A stretch of 64,000 nt of DNA from an uncultured Eubacteriales bacterium (GTDB lineage: Bacteria > Bacillota > Clostridia > Oscillospirales > Acutalibacteraceae): assembly GCA_934647945.1 (NCBI GenBank), contig CAKUFK010000014.1, positions 1-64,000 of the forward strand, read 5' to 3'. Position numbers and translations under genes: made by a program. How positions within the stretch are numbered: position 1 is the stretch's first letter; every line of letters begins with the position of its first letter. This document shows positions 26,681 through 35,962 of this stretch, one piece after another. The notes beneath the pieces were generated by a model that saw only the letters and a program-made list of their open reading frames with translations, had not been told where the DNA came from and did not search any database.

Positions 26681-27145
26681 TTATGGGTAAAAATGAAAGC
26701 TCCCCGACAAACCATCGTCCGACCAGGTGCCGAGGGCTTCCCGATACGTACCGTCCTGATACATCTGCCAGAACACATCCATGTTGGGAGAGAGCGGGCC
26801 GTCGGCAAAGGTGGCCGCATCCGTCCAAAAAACGCGGCCTTCCTGAGTCTGTCCGATCAGCTCGCCGCTGTAGGTGCGAGTCCGATACAGAAAAAGCAGC
26901 CATCTGGCCCCTGTGGTGGGGTTGACCCAGTCGACCAATCCCGCCGGACATAGGCGGGCGACGGTCAGCCCGGTCTCTTCCCGGACCTCCCGGATAACGG
27001 AAGCGGCGATGCTTTCCCCTTTTTCAACCTTGCCCCCCGGCAGCGTGATGCCGGCGAAAGGGGAGGAAACCTTGTCCAAGGCCACCACCTGACGGGTCTC
27101 CGGATTTTCAATCAGGCACAGGTTATACAGGCGTATGTCCGCCAT
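26681..27145 (-). CDS. Nudix hydrolase, MutT/8-oxo-dGTPase type
   Basis: The 154-residue protein carries a complete Nudix box at about residues 38-60 (GGKVEKGESIAASVIREVRE then ETGL), which binds the metal and cleaves a nucleoside diphosphate linked to a second moiety. Similar proteins with a C-terminal FHFYP tail are annotated as 8-oxo-dGTP diphosphatases. The start ATG 27145 lies inside the last codons of addB (23-base overlap) and has GGAGGGG upstream. Its stop is 14 bases before addA. Placement between the two repair subunits suggests a role in cleaning the nucleotide pool or simple operon packing; substrate is not proven. Confidence 0.88.
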   Translation of the reverse strand: MADIRLYNLCLIENPETRQVVALDKVSSPFAGITLPGGKVEKGESIAASVIREVREETGLTVARLCPAGLVDWVNPTTGARWLLFLYRTRTYSGELIGQTQEGRVFWTDAATFADGPLSPNMDVFWQMYQDGTYREALGTWSDDGLSGSFHFYP

Positions 27146-30100
27146 CGGGAACCCCCTCCGTTTCCTCGGTTTCCTTTTCCAGTTCCTGCATGGCCTGCGC
27201 CGCGTCCAGGCGGGCGATGACGCGGACGGGATCGTCCGGCTCGTGCCCGCAGACGGCGCGGTAATCGCAGTATTCGCAGCCGTCGACCGCTCCTGCCGCC
27301 GGCAGGGCCGCCACATCGCCCCGGCGAAGGGTTTCGGCCATAGAGGACAAGATCTTCTGGATTTTCAGCTTCAGCAGGCCGAACTGGCGCAGGGAGGCCA
27401 CGCTCGCCCCTGCCGCCAGCCGGCCGGTCTTTTTATCCAGCCGGGCCGGGATGAACAGCCCGGCCGCGTCGGCTTCCATAGCCTGCACGATCTCCGGGTC
27501 ATCGAGAATCAGGCCGTTCATCTTCATAGTCAGGAGCTGCTCCCGCTCGAGCGCGGCGGCATCCGCGTCACGGGAGAGGCGGACCACCGGGAGCTTGGCC
27601 GGCAGGTAGAGGACCCCCGCCGGCGTAACGCGGCCGTACCGTTCTTCCCCATTCTGCCAGAGGGAGAGCAGGTAGATCAGCATCTGCAGGTTGATCCCTT
27701 CGAGTACCTCGGACAGCCGGAACTCCCTCTGCCCGGTTTTATAGTCGACCACGCGGACATAATCCGCCTCGCCGGTGCGGTAGAGATCCACCCGGTCCAC
27801 GGTCCCCCGGACCTGGACCCGCGTGCCGTCGGCCAAGGTCAGGGTCAGGGACGGGACGCCGTTGCCCTCTTCGTCCCTGTCCCCGATGGGAAGCTCATAA
27901 TCCACGGGGACAAACCGGCTTTGGGCCAGCTCCCGGACCACCCTCCACATCAGGTTCGCGCAGGTGCGGGTGAGTTGCCCGAGCAAATGGTTGAGGCGGC
28001 TGGTTTTGTTTTCCCGCCCGCCCATGTAGGCGGCGACATATCCTTCGACCACTGCGGCGGTGTCGGCGTCAATCCGCTCCCGGGCGACCGTGGAGAACCC
28101 CTCCCGCGTGTAAACGGGCAAGAGCTGCTCCATGACATAATGGGCGAGCGTCCCGGCTTCGGCCGCGTTGAGATCGGCCGGCTGCCGCCGTTTGGCACCC
28201 AGGCCGTACCGGCAGAAATAAGCGAAACGGCAGCGGTGGTAGGTTTCTACCTGGCTGGGGGAGAGCCTCATGTGCCCGCCGAAAAACGCCCGGGCTGAGG
28301 CCGGGTCCCGGAATGCCTGCGGCCGGGCCGCGGCTGCCCGCCGCATAGCGTCCAACCGCCTTTGATAAGAGGGGAGCGAGGAAAATACCTCCTGGAACGC
28401 CTCGCCGGAAGGGGAATTCTCCCGCCATTTTGAGGCCAGCCGGTCAAAGGCGTCGGCGGCGGATTCCACATCCCATCCCTCGGGATCCTCCGGCGGCGGA
28501 AAGGAGCAGCCGGGCAGGACCTGGCGTACGGTATCCACCAGCGCGGATGGCGTAAGGGTTTCCCCCTTTATGGACGCGGCGTAGGTGACGAACAGCCGGT
28601 GGGAGGGGGCGGCCAGAGCCGTATACGCGTAAAAGCGCTCCTCCGCCGTCTGCCAGTCAGAGGCGTCGGCCATGGGCAGGCCGAGTTCGATCAGGCGGCG
28701 GCGCTCTGTATCGCCCAAGAGGCCGCCGCCGGTCGGGTAGGCGGGGAAGACGCCTTCGTTGGCGCCCAGAATTAGGACGGTTTGGGGAGCCGAAAAGCGG
28801 ATCCGGTCGGCGGCGCCGATCTGTACGGCGTCGAGTGACTGCGGGATGCTGCCGAGGTCCGTCATCCCGGCTACCAACCGGAAGAGCTCGGCAAACCGGG
28901 GAGCGGGGAGGACGGTATCCCCCAGAACGAGGACGAATTTGTCGAGCAGGTCCATGGTGATGTCCCACAGCCGGGCCTGCCGTTCCGCGAGTGCGTGTTC
29001 CCCGGCCGTATCCAGCCGTGAGACCTGAAAGCGGACCAAACGGGCGGTATGCGCCTCTTCCAGATACCGGTACAGGGCCGCGGCGAACCCACGGCCGCTC
29101 AAAGACCCCGACAAACGTCGCTGCAGCGCCTCCAGAGGCCGGACGAAGCGGCGGCGCAGGCGGCCGAGATGGACCAGCCTTTTCTCGGATTCGGGGGATA
29201 TTTCCCGGGAAAGGCCGTCGGGGTTCCAGGTCCATTCCTGTTTCCACTGGCTCCCCCGGATCCGCCACTGATAGACGTAGTTTTCCAGTAGGGAAATGGA
29301 ACGGGGAGAAAAACCGGACAAGCCGGTTTTGAGCAGCCGGAATAGGTCGTCGCTGTTCCATCCGTCGGTTACACAGCGCAGGGCCGCGCCGAGGAGCACG
29401 ATCAGGGGATCGGTCAGGATCGTGTCCCGCCGGTCGATGGAACAGGGGATTTCCTCCTGCTCAAACGCCGCCTCCAGCAGTCCCTGATAGTCGTCCAGGT
29501 TCCGCACGACCACTGTGAAATCCCGGCAGCGGCCGCCTTCCTCCCGCAGCAGCCGGCGGACCGTCCTCGCAGCGAAGCGGCATTCGGTTTCCCTGTCGGG
29601 GCAGGGGATGACCGCGACGGCGGGGGCCGCTCCCTCAAAAGGAACGGGAGCGGGGAGAAACGCCTGCTCCTCCAGGTGCCGCAGAGCGGGATCGGCAGCC
29701 CGGTGGTTTTCCGTCAAAAGGCGGATTTTAGCCACCGGGACATGATATTCGCGCGCCAGCTCCCGCAGCCGGGCCGCGGTGCGGATAGCCGGTGCGAAGC
29801 GGCCGTATTCTCCGGAGTCGTCGGTGATGGTGTCGGCGCACAGGGTCACGACCGTCTTTTCCGTCCGGCGGATGAGGACGGCCAGGATCTGCATTTCCTG
29901 CGCGGTAAAGCCCTTGAACGCGTCGACGTATACCCGCGCCCCATCGAACAGGCGGCTCTCGGGCATGCGGCGCGCGAGTACGGACAGGTCGTCCAGCGGG
30001 TCGATTTGCGCGGTTTGGGCGGCCAAAGCTTCATAAGATGCGTAAATCAGGCCCAGCTCGCGTGTTTTTTCCTTTAGCGTTCCCTCTTCCAGGGCTTCAG

Positions 30101-30524
30101 ATGTCCGGTTCAGCTCATCGGGGGAGATCCCGCACTGCTTGCATTCCGCCACGAGGGAGAGGACGGCCTGCAGATAATCCGGATCAGCGGCGTGGCGCCG
30201 GTAAAGGGTCAGATGATCTGAAACGCCGCGGACAGCCTGGCTCATGAGCAGTGCCCGTGCCCCGTCGTCCATCCGTTTTCCGGCAACCCCTCCCAATTCT
30301 CGGAATACCGTCTGCACAAGACGTGTAAAGCTCAACACCTGAACACGGGAGGCGTGCTGCGGCCCCAGCCGCCGAAGCAGCGTCCTTTCGCTTTCAAAGG
30401 AAAACTGCTCGGGGACGAGCAGAAACAGGGCGGGCGGGGCTTCCTGTTCGGCCAGACGGGTGAGCTCTTCGAATACGGTGTAGGTCTTCCCAGATCCCGC
30501 CCCGCCAAGCAGCAGCTCCAGCAT
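27123..30524 (-). CDS. addB: AddB helicase-nuclease subunit
   Basis: The 1133-residue partner of AddA has Walker A GGAGSGKT at residues 7-14, a vestigial UvrD-like helicase core and a C-terminal nuclease domain with VRVVDYKTGQREF. Four cysteines expected to hold the 4Fe-4S cluster of Firmicutes AddB are present: one in YHRCRFAYFC and three in CEYCDYRAVC near the end. The start ATG 30524 follows GAGGAGG; the longer frame upstream lacks one. It is the first gene of addB-nudix-addA. The large size is normal for the family. Confidence 0.95.
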   Translation of the reverse strand: MLELLLGGAGSGKTYTVFEELTRLAEQEAPPALFLLVPEQFSFESERTLLRRLGPQHASRVQVLSFTRLVQTVFRELGGVAGKRMDDGARALLMSQAVRGVSDHLTLYRRHAADPDYLQAVLSLVAECKQCGISPDELNRTSEALEEGTLKEKTRELGLIYASYEALAAQTAQIDPLDDLSVLARRMPESRLFDGARVYVDAFKGFTAQEMQILAVLIRRTEKTVVTLCADTITDDSGEYGRFAPAIRTAARLRELAREYHVPVAKIRLLTENHRAADPALRHLEEQAFLPAPVPFEGAAPAVAVIPCPDRETECRFAARTVRRLLREEGGRCRDFTVVVRNLDDYQGLLEAAFEQEEIPCSIDRRDTILTDPLIVLLGAALRCVTDGWNSDDLFRLLKTGLSGFSPRSISLLENYVYQWRIRGSQWKQEWTWNPDGLSREISPESEKRLVHLGRLRRRFVRPLEALQRRLSGSLSGRGFAAALYRYLEEAHTARLVRFQVSRLDTAGEHALAERQARLWDITMDLLDKFVLVLGDTVLPAPRFAELFRLVAGMTDLGSIPQSLDAVQIGAADRIRFSAPQTVLILGANEGVFPAYPTGGGLLGDTERRRLIELGLPMADASDWQTAEERFYAYTALAAPSHRLFVTYAASIKGETLTPSALVDTVRQVLPGCSFPPPEDPEGWDVESAADAFDRLASKWRENSPSGEAFQEVFSSLPSYQRRLDAMRRAAAARPQAFRDPASARAFFGGHMRLSPSQVETYHRCRFAYFCRYGLGAKRRQPADLNAAEAGTLAHYVMEQLLPVYTREGFSTVARERIDADTAAVVEGYVAAYMGGRENKTSRLNHLLGQLTRTCANLMWRVVRELAQSRFVPVDYELPIGDRDEEGNGVPSLTLTLADGTRVQVRGTVDRVDLYRTGEADYVRVVDYKTGQREFRLSEVLEGINLQMLIYLLSLWQNGEERYGRVTPAGVLYLPAKLPVVRLSRDADAAALEREQLLTMKMNGLILDDPEIVQAMEADAAGLFIPARLDKKTGRLAAGASVASLRQFGLLKLKIQKILSSMAETLRRGDVAALPAAGAVDGCEYCDYRAVCGHEPDDPVRVIARLDAAQAMQELEKETEETEGVPDGGHTPV

Positions 30525-30712
30525 ACCGGCATCCTCCTCGTCCAAATCGTCTATATCCGACAGTATACACCATTTTCCCGCAAAAGGAAACGGCGTGTTC
30601 TGGAAAAGGGCCTTGAGAATTTGCAGAAATGCCACATTCCTGTCATGGATTGTTCATGAGCCTGTGGCATACTATAGATAACCAAAACATGCGTGAGGAA
30701 AGAAAGGATTCG

Positions 30713-31753
30713 ATGGACATGAAACGCCTGTATCTGGTGACGGGGGCCTATGGCCATTTGGGACATACGATCGTGGATGAACTCCTCGCCCGTGGGGAAG
30801 AGGTGCGGGGTCTCGCCCTGCCGGGAGACAGCATACCGGCGCCGGTCCGCCGCGGCCTTGAGATCTGTCAGGGGGACGTCTGTGATCCGGACAGCCTGGT
30901 AGCGTTTTTCCATGTGGACGAGCCGCGTGAGATCGTAGTGATCCATACGGCCGGGATCGTGTCCATCGCCTCTAAATTCAATCAAAAAGTGTTCGACGTC
31001 AATGTGGTCGGCACGAAAAACATCGTGGACATCTGCCGGAAATCGAACGTCCGGCGGCTGGTGCACGTCAGCTCGGTCCATGCCATTCCGGAGAAGGCCA
31101 GAGGGGAGACGGTGACCGAGGTCTCCCGGTTCGATTACCGTAAGGTGGAAGGCCTGTACGCCCAAACCAAGGCCAAGGCCACGCAGATCGTCCTCAACGC
31201 CGCGGCCGGCGGGCTGGATGCCGTGGTGGTTCATCCTTCAGGCATCCTGGGGCCGGGGGATTACGGCCACGGGCATCTCACCCAGCTCGTTACCGATTAC
31301 CTGAACGGCCGGCTGACCGCCTGTGTCAAAGGTGGCTACGATTTTGTCGATGTGCGGGATGTGGCTGCCGGTATCCTGGCTGCTGCCGACAAAGGGCGGA
31401 AAGGGGAGTGCTACATCCTGTCCAACCGGTTTTACAGCGTGCGGGAGCTCCTCGACACGCTGCATGACGTGACCGGGCGCAAGAAGATCAAAACGGTGCT
31501 GCCGCTGTGGTTCGCCAAAGGGACGGCGCCTCTGGCCGAAACCTATTACAAAATCCTCAGGCAGCCGCCGCTCTATACGCGGTATTCCCTCTACACCCTG
31601 ACGGGAAACGGGCGGTTCAGCCACGAAAAGGCGGACAGGGAGCTGGGCTACACGACACGGGATATGCAGGAAACGCTGCGGGATACCGCCGCTTTCCTTG
31701 TCGCGCAGGGGCGGATCCGTCATCCGGGGCGTCTGTCCGCCAATTTGGGATAA
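30713..31753 (+). CDS. NAD-dependent epimerase/dehydratase (extended SDR)
   Basis: The 346-residue protein has the extended short-chain dehydrogenase fold. The nucleotide motif is VTGAYGHLG at residues 9-17, and the active-site Tyr and Lys are in LYAQTKAKAT, with a preceding VHVSSVHAI strand that supplies the Ser. The pattern resembles dihydroflavonol-reductase or 3-beta-hydroxysteroid dehydrogenase-like SDRs. Substrate is unknown. ATG 30713 with AAAGGA upstream is used; ATG 30719 has better spacing and would drop two residues. It is divergent from addB and stands alone before a hairpin. Confidence 0.85.
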   Translation: MDMKRLYLVTGAYGHLGHTIVDELLARGEEVRGLALPGDSIPAPVRRGLEICQGDVCDPDSLVAFFHVDEPREIVVIHTAGIVSIASKFNQKVFDVNVVGTKNIVDICRKSNVRRLVHVSSVHAIPEKARGETVTEVSRFDYRKVEGLYAQTKAKATQIVLNAAAGGLDAVVVHPSGILGPGDYGHGHLTQLVTDYLNGRLTACVKGGYDFVDVRDVAAGILAAADKGRKGECYILSNRFYSVRELLDTLHDVTGRKKIKTVLPLWFAKGTAPLAETYYKILRQPPLYTRYSLYTLTGNGRFSHEKADRELGYTTRDMQETLRDTAAFLVAQGRIRHPGRLSANLG

Positions 31754-31777
31754 TCCCGTTCCGGACGGAACCGAACA

Positions 31778-31807
31778 GAGCAGGAGGCCCCGAGAGGCCT
31801 TCTGCTC
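31778..31807 (+). terminator. Hairpin after the epimerase gene
   Basis: GAGCAGGAGGCC pairs with GGCCTTCTGCTC over 12 positions (one G-U) with a six-base loop. The following bases are not a clean T run, so termination is likely but not certain. Confidence 0.55.
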
Positions 31808-31931
31808 TCAGCGTAATTTAAATTCGACATGCTTCCGGACGGGGCACGTCGGATTGTGGCGCCTCGCAAGTCTCCATCCTCCACCCGGCAGATTTATACA
31901 GGCTCGCATGTGAACCGTCGTATCGCTTAAA

Positions 31932-31970
31932 AGGGAACCATCCGAGGCACATGTCCTCAGATGGTTCCCT
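31932..31970 (-). terminator. Terminator of the pit operon
   Basis: AGGGAACCATCCGAGG pairs with CCTCAGATGGTTCCCT (one mismatch) around a seven-base loop. On the minus strand it is followed by TTTTAAG, 48 bases past the stop of the PhoU-like gene. Confidence 0.7.
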
Positions 31971-32017
31971 ATAGTATATCACGCAAGTTTTGACGGACTG
32001 AGAGAAGACGGCCCTAT

Positions 32018-32641
32018 TCAACTGTTCTTCATGATGATGCTTTCCATAATATTGGCCACATGTTCACAGGCGTCACAGCATTTTTCCATCCGGTCGAACA
32101 GGTCCCGCCAGACCATGAGCTCGATGGGCTCGCGGCAGGTGGTATAGAGGCGGCGGACCGCCCGGCTGTAAAGGGCGTCGCCGGTTTCTTCCAGCCGGTT
32201 GACTTCCACGATGTTCTCGTTGATGGAGCTGGATTTGCGGAAATTGTGAAATTCCTTCATCGCGTCTTCCAGGGCGTTGCAGCACTGGAGGATGATCGCG
32301 GTGAACTCGGACGCCTCGTCCCGGATGGAAAGGACATTATACATATACACCCGCATCAGGACGTCTTCAATCGTGTCGGTGACGTTGTCGATCTCCTGGC
32401 TGAGCAGGATGATATCCTCCCGTTCGATCGGGGTGATGAACGCGCGGGCCAGCTCTTTCATCATATCGTGCTTGAGGATGTCGGCCCCGTGCTCGACAGC
32501 ATGGAGATCCTTGAGTTTTATCTGAAGGGAATCCGGATCGAAATGGCCGAGCGTTTCCTCCAGCATCTGCGCGGCCTTGCAGGAATAAGCCACCCCTTTT
32601 ACAAACATTTCAAAATAATCGTAATCCCGTTTCTTGGCCAT
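32018..32641 (-). CDS. PhoU-like DUF47 protein (Pit accessory)
   Basis: The 207-residue all-helical protein belongs to DUF47, soluble PhoU relatives that accompany Pit phosphate transporters and probably regulate or stabilise them. Typical motifs are LHAVEHGADILKHDMMKELA, TPIEREDIILLSQEIDNVTD and the second-repeat DEASEFTAIILQCCNALEDA. ATG 32641 begins MAKKRDYDYF and follows AGGGA. It lies 90 bases downstream of pit on the same strand, the usual order. Metal-binding Glu/Asp motifs of PhoU (E-x-x-x-D) are present twice. Confidence 0.9.
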   Translation of the reverse strand: MAKKRDYDYFEMFVKGVAYSCKAAQMLEETLGHFDPDSLQIKLKDLHAVEHGADILKHDMMKELARAFITPIEREDIILLSQEIDNVTDTIEDVLMRVYMYNVLSIRDEASEFTAIILQCCNALEDAMKEFHNFRKSSSINENIVEVNRLEETGDALYSRAVRRLYTTCREPIELMVWRDLFDRMEKCCDACEHVANIMESIIMKNS

Positions 32642-32731
32642 GTCATTCCCTGTCCTTTCCATGATGGATTCTCAAAACCCGGCTCCGGCCGGGCGGTCCC
32701 CTTCGGCGCTTGCCCGTCAAAACCGGGCGGA

Positions 32732-33778
32732 TCAGAAGATCATAACAAACAGACGCGCCATCAAAAAGCCGATCAGGCCGCAGCCCGGAAAGGTGAGGAC
32801 CCAGGTCATCACCATGTCCTTGACGACCGACCATTTGACCGAGGAAAGGCGTTTGGCCGCGCCGACCCCCATGATGGCGGTGGTTTTGGTGTGGGTGGTG
32901 CTGACGGGGAGGGCGGTCAGGGAGGCGAGCAGCAAGCAGCCGGCCGCCGCAGCGTCCGCGGCAAAGCCCTGATAGGTTTCCAGCTTGACCATGTCCATCC
33001 CGACCGCCTTGATGATCCGGTATCCGCCGATGGATGTGCCGATGCCCATCACCAGCGAACAGAGGACCATCAGCCAGAGAGGGATTTGAAAGCTCTCGAC
33101 ATCCCCGTTGCCGTTGGAGAGGAAAATCCCCAGCATGAAGACGCCCATGAATTTCTGTCCATCCTGCGCACCGTGCATGAAGGCCATGGCGGCACCGCCG
33201 CCGATCTGTGCCCCGCGGAAAAAGCGGGTGGTTTTCCGCCGCTCCATCCCTTTGCAGAGGAAGGTGGTGATCTTGGCCACCAGCCAGCCGGATCCGAACC
33301 CGAGCATGGTGGAGAGAACCAAACCCCAGATGACGTTCATCCATTCCTCTCCGTTGATGCCGGCGGCGCCGCCCATCGCGATCGCGGCGCCCGAGAGCCC
33401 GGCGATGAGGGCGTGGCTTTCACTCGTGGGGATCCCGAAATACCAGGCCGCCACCGCCCAGATGACAATCGAGAAAAGCGCGGCGCAGAGCGCCACCAGC
33501 GCCTGGTGGGAGTCGTGGCCGAAATCCACCATGTTGTAGATGGTCATCGCCACGGCGGGGGCAATCATCGTCATGACCAGTACGCCGAGAAAATTGAACA
33601 CCGCCGCCATCAAGATGGCGGCCCGGGGGCCCATGGCCCGGGTGGAAACGCAGGTGGCGATGGCATTGGGCGCGTCAGTCCAGCCGTTGACAAAGATAAC
33701 CCCCAGGGTTAAAATGACGGTAACGGCTAGGACGGGGTTGGAAAACAGCCCGGATAAAAACTGTTCCAGGGATAACAT
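32732..33778 (-). CDS. pit: Inorganic phosphate transporter, PiT family
   Basis: The 348-residue membrane protein imports phosphate as a metal complex or with protons. The PiT signature VNGWTDAPNAIATCVSTRAM near residue 30 and its second copy near the C-terminus (LPVSTTHTKTTAIMGVGAAK) are present. About ten hydrophobic segments are visible, for example ILMAAVFNFLGVLVMTMIAP and CGLIGFLMARLFVMIF at the end. It starts at ATG 33778 with AGGGGAAGC upstream and a promoter at 33812-33840. The DUF47 partner gene follows. Confidence 0.92.
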   Translation of the reverse strand: MLSLEQFLSGLFSNPVLAVTVILTLGVIFVNGWTDAPNAIATCVSTRAMGPRAAILMAAVFNFLGVLVMTMIAPAVAMTIYNMVDFGHDSHQALVALCAALFSIVIWAVAAWYFGIPTSESHALIAGLSGAAIAMGGAAGINGEEWMNVIWGLVLSTMLGFGSGWLVAKITTFLCKGMERRKTTRFFRGAQIGGGAAMAFMHGAQDGQKFMGVFMLGIFLSNGNGDVESFQIPLWLMVLCSLVMGIGTSIGGYRIIKAVGMDMVKLETYQGFAADAAAAGCLLLASLTALPVSTTHTKTTAIMGVGAAKRLSSVKWSVVKDMVMTWVLTFPGCGLIGFLMARLFVMIF

Positions 33779-33811
33779 GCCGCTTCCCCTCTCCTTTAAA
33801 TTCCAGACTCT

Positions 33812-33840
33812 ATTATATCGGGAATTGCGCTGGCTGAAAA
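33812..33840 (-). promoter_or_regulatory. Promoter of pit
   Basis: On the minus strand TTTTCA (33835-33840), a 17-base spacer and a perfect TATAAT (33812-33817) lie 34 bases upstream of the start codon. No clear Pho-box repeat is seen. Confidence 0.6.
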
Positions 33841-33954
33841 GCCCTAAGTTCACAATCTCCGAATAAAAAGGCGCTTTTCTCCTAAAGTGACAAAATATGA
33901 CACTCGGAAAAAGCGTCCGAATGGAAAAAAGACGAACGACAGAGGAGGGCTTTC

Positions 33955-35058
33955 ATGAAAAAAGCGGGACGGTTTCTCCGCCATTTTTGTTTTCTGATTC
34001 CGGCGTTGGCGGCCCTTCTGCTGCGTGTTGTCCTGCCGCATTTTCCGGAATTTACGGAGGCGGTGTTCGCCAAAGGGGTATTTCGTATCCTCTCCGTGCC
34101 GCTGGGGGGACTCATATCCCTTCTGCCGTTTTCATTGACGGAAGTGTTGGCGGTCCTGGCCCTGCCGGCCTTTGTTTTCATTCTGGTATGGTTTATCCGC
34201 CGCCTTTGCCGTACCGGCTGTCGAAAGCAGCTTCTGATGAGGGCCGGAAAGGGGACGGCGTGGGTGTTGTCTACCGTGCTGCTGGTGTATATGCTGCTGC
34301 ACGGGGTCAATTTCTACCGCCTGCCGCTCGGCGAGCTGATGGGGCTGGAAACGGCCGAGCCGTCGGCCGTGCAGCTGCGCGATGTCTGCATCGATCTCGC
34401 GGAGCGGGCGTCGAGGGAACGGGAGAGCCTGACGGAAGACGGGGAGGGCTGTGCCCGTCTCTCCCAATCGATGGGTGAGACCCTGCGCCTTGCGGACAAC
34501 GGCTACCGGTCGCTGCAGGGGACGTATCCCTTTCTGTTCGGCGGGGTGTTTCGGGCGAAGCCTGTGCAGCTTTCCCACTGGTGGAGCTACACGGGAATCA
34601 CGGGGATGTATTTCCCCATGCTGGCCGAAGCAAATGTCAACATCGATGTACCGGACAGCAGTATCCCGGCCACGGCCGCCCACGAGCTCGCCCATACCAG
34701 AGGCTTCGCCCGGGAGGACGAGTGCAATTTTCTGGCCTATCTGACTTGTATCCACAGCGATTCCGCCGATTTCCGCTATTCCGGGTACCTGATGGCGTAT
34801 ATCTACTGCTCCAACGCCCTGTATGCCTACGACATAGAGCTCTGGAGGGAGACGCGGGCGGCTTGTTCCGAGGGGGTCCTGCGAGACCTGGGGGAGAGGA
34901 ACCGCTATTGGGAGGCGTTCGAAGGCCGGGTGCAGGAAATTTCCAACAGCGTCAACAACAGTTTTCTCGAATCACAGGGGCAGGAAAAGGGTACCCTCAG
35001 CTACGATGAGGTCGTATCCCTGATCGTGTCGTACTATATCCGGCAGGGGATGGTTTGA
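33955..35058 (+). CDS. DUF3810 membrane protein with HExxH motif
   Basis: The 367-residue protein has three N-terminal membrane segments (about residues 8-30, 48-80 and 95-120) and then an extracytoplasmic or cytoplasmic domain. The zinc-protease-like motif HELAH starts at His243 and is followed by TRGFAREDECNFLAYL, which supplies a third acidic ligand. This matches DUF3810, a family of presumed but untested metallopeptidases. ATG 33955 follows GAGGAGGG. It is a single gene ended by a strong bidirectional terminator. The substrate is unknown. Confidence 0.85.
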   Translation: MKKAGRFLRHFCFLIPALAALLLRVVLPHFPEFTEAVFAKGVFRILSVPLGGLISLLPFSLTEVLAVLALPAFVFILVWFIRRLCRTGCRKQLLMRAGKGTAWVLSTVLLVYMLLHGVNFYRLPLGELMGLETAEPSAVQLRDVCIDLAERASRERESLTEDGEGCARLSQSMGETLRLADNGYRSLQGTYPFLFGGVFRAKPVQLSHWWSYTGITGMYFPMLAEANVNIDVPDSSIPATAAHELAHTRGFAREDECNFLAYLTCIHSDSADFRYSGYLMAYIYCSNALYAYDIELWRETRAACSEGVLRDLGERNRYWEAFEGRVQEISNSVNNSFLESQGQEKGTLSYDEVVSLIVSYYIRQGMV

Positions 35059-35121
35059 CTTCGGGGCCTCAGCGCAGGGTCAGGGCCACGCCAAGCCCTG
35101 CGGCCGGATTTCAGAATACGC

Positions 35122-35172
35122 GAACCACCCCGAAAAGGCACCGGGACGGGCTTTTCGGGGTGGTTCTTTTTC
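35122..35172. terminator. Bidirectional terminator between convergent genes
   Basis: GAACCACCCCGAAAAG (35122-35137) pairs perfectly with CTTTTCGGGGTGGTTC (35151-35166) and a T run follows on the plus strand. It serves the DUF3810 gene and, on the other strand, the DUF6062 gene, whose stop is at 35173. Confidence 0.9.
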
Positions 35173-35865
35173 TCATGGCTGGCGGGTGGTCAGATACCAG
35201 ACGGCCCGCTCGACAGCGTCCCGGGAATTGCCCCAGTCGGCGTTTTCACCGCTGTTGCGGTAATCGAACATCTTGCAGAAGTGGGAGACATCCCCACGAA
35301 GCTCCTGGAGGGTTTTGCGGCTGAGCGCGGCGGCGGCCTTGACGAAATCCGGGACATTTTTTTTATTCATGCTTTTGGCGGCCGTTTCGGCCAGGACGGA
35401 AAAATGGGGGAGACACAAGGCCGGCTGCTCCTCAAACAGGAGCCGGAAATCTTTTTCCGTTTCCCACAGGCGGCAGACGGTGGCCAGCATCCGCTCCATG
35501 GCCCAATCCAGCTGACCGCAGACGAAGCAGGTGCCGGTGGCCTGCCCGGCCGCCTTGGCCTGGTTTTTGGCACTTTTTCCGAGGAGCGGCGGGCCCGCGT
35601 AGATCCGTTTTTCCATCTCGTCCAGATGGCTTTCGAGAATCAGCGCCACCCCCAGCCGGTTCCGTTTTTTGAGCATCATCCGGTAGTGGTCGATGCAGAA
35701 CCCCTGCTTGTTGGTCTCGATCCGGACGTCGGGCTCCATCATGGCGGCGCCGGTGATGTATTCCACCACCCGGTCTTCCAGAGTATTGCGCAGCCGGCAG
35801 ATAGGGCAGCCGTCCCGCGGCTCGAACACCTCGCTTATCGGGATGCTGGTGATATCGTCACGCAT
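35173..35865 (-). CDS. DUF6062 family protein
   Basis: The 230-residue protein starts MRDDITSIPISEVFEP and has a CPIC pair at about residue 20, then a conserved GFCIDHYRMMLKKRNRLGVALI helix and a second cysteine pair (CFVCGQLDWAMERML). This matches DUF6062, found in gut clostridia. The two CxxC pairs and a His suggest a metal or redox site, but no activity is known. ATG 35865 has AGGAG ten bases before it; the longer frame is rejected. A promoter lies at 35914-35942. Confidence 0.8.
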   Translation of the reverse strand: MRDDITSIPISEVFEPRDGCPICRLRNTLEDRVVEYITGAAMMEPDVRIETNKQGFCIDHYRMMLKKRNRLGVALILESHLDEMEKRIYAGPPLLGKSAKNQAKAAGQATGTCFVCGQLDWAMERMLATVCRLWETEKDFRLLFEEQPALCLPHFSVLAETAAKSMNKKNVPDFVKAAAALSRKTLQELRGDVSHFCKMFDYRNSGENADWGNSRDAVERAVWYLTTRQP

Positions 35866-35913
35866 GGGGGTCACGCTCCTCTTCTGAATGTTCCGGTATT
35901 TACGTCTTTTCTC

Positions 35914-35942
35914 AGTATACCACACTGTGCTATACTGGACAA
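35914..35942 (-). promoter_or_regulatory. Promoter of the DUF6062 gene
   Basis: On the minus strand TTGTCC (35937-35942) and TATACT (35914-35919) are 17 bases apart. A plus-strand TATACT (35931-35936) overlaps the -35 side, so the DUF6062 and glycosylase promoters may overlap. Confidence 0.65.
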
Positions 35943-35962
35943 GATGAAAAGGAGGGATCCCG

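Noticed and set aside
32060..33712. Plus-strand open frame opposite pit and its partner
   Set aside because: Shadow of pit and the DUF47 gene; rich in Gly/His/Asp repeats typical of antisense frames in GC-rich genes.
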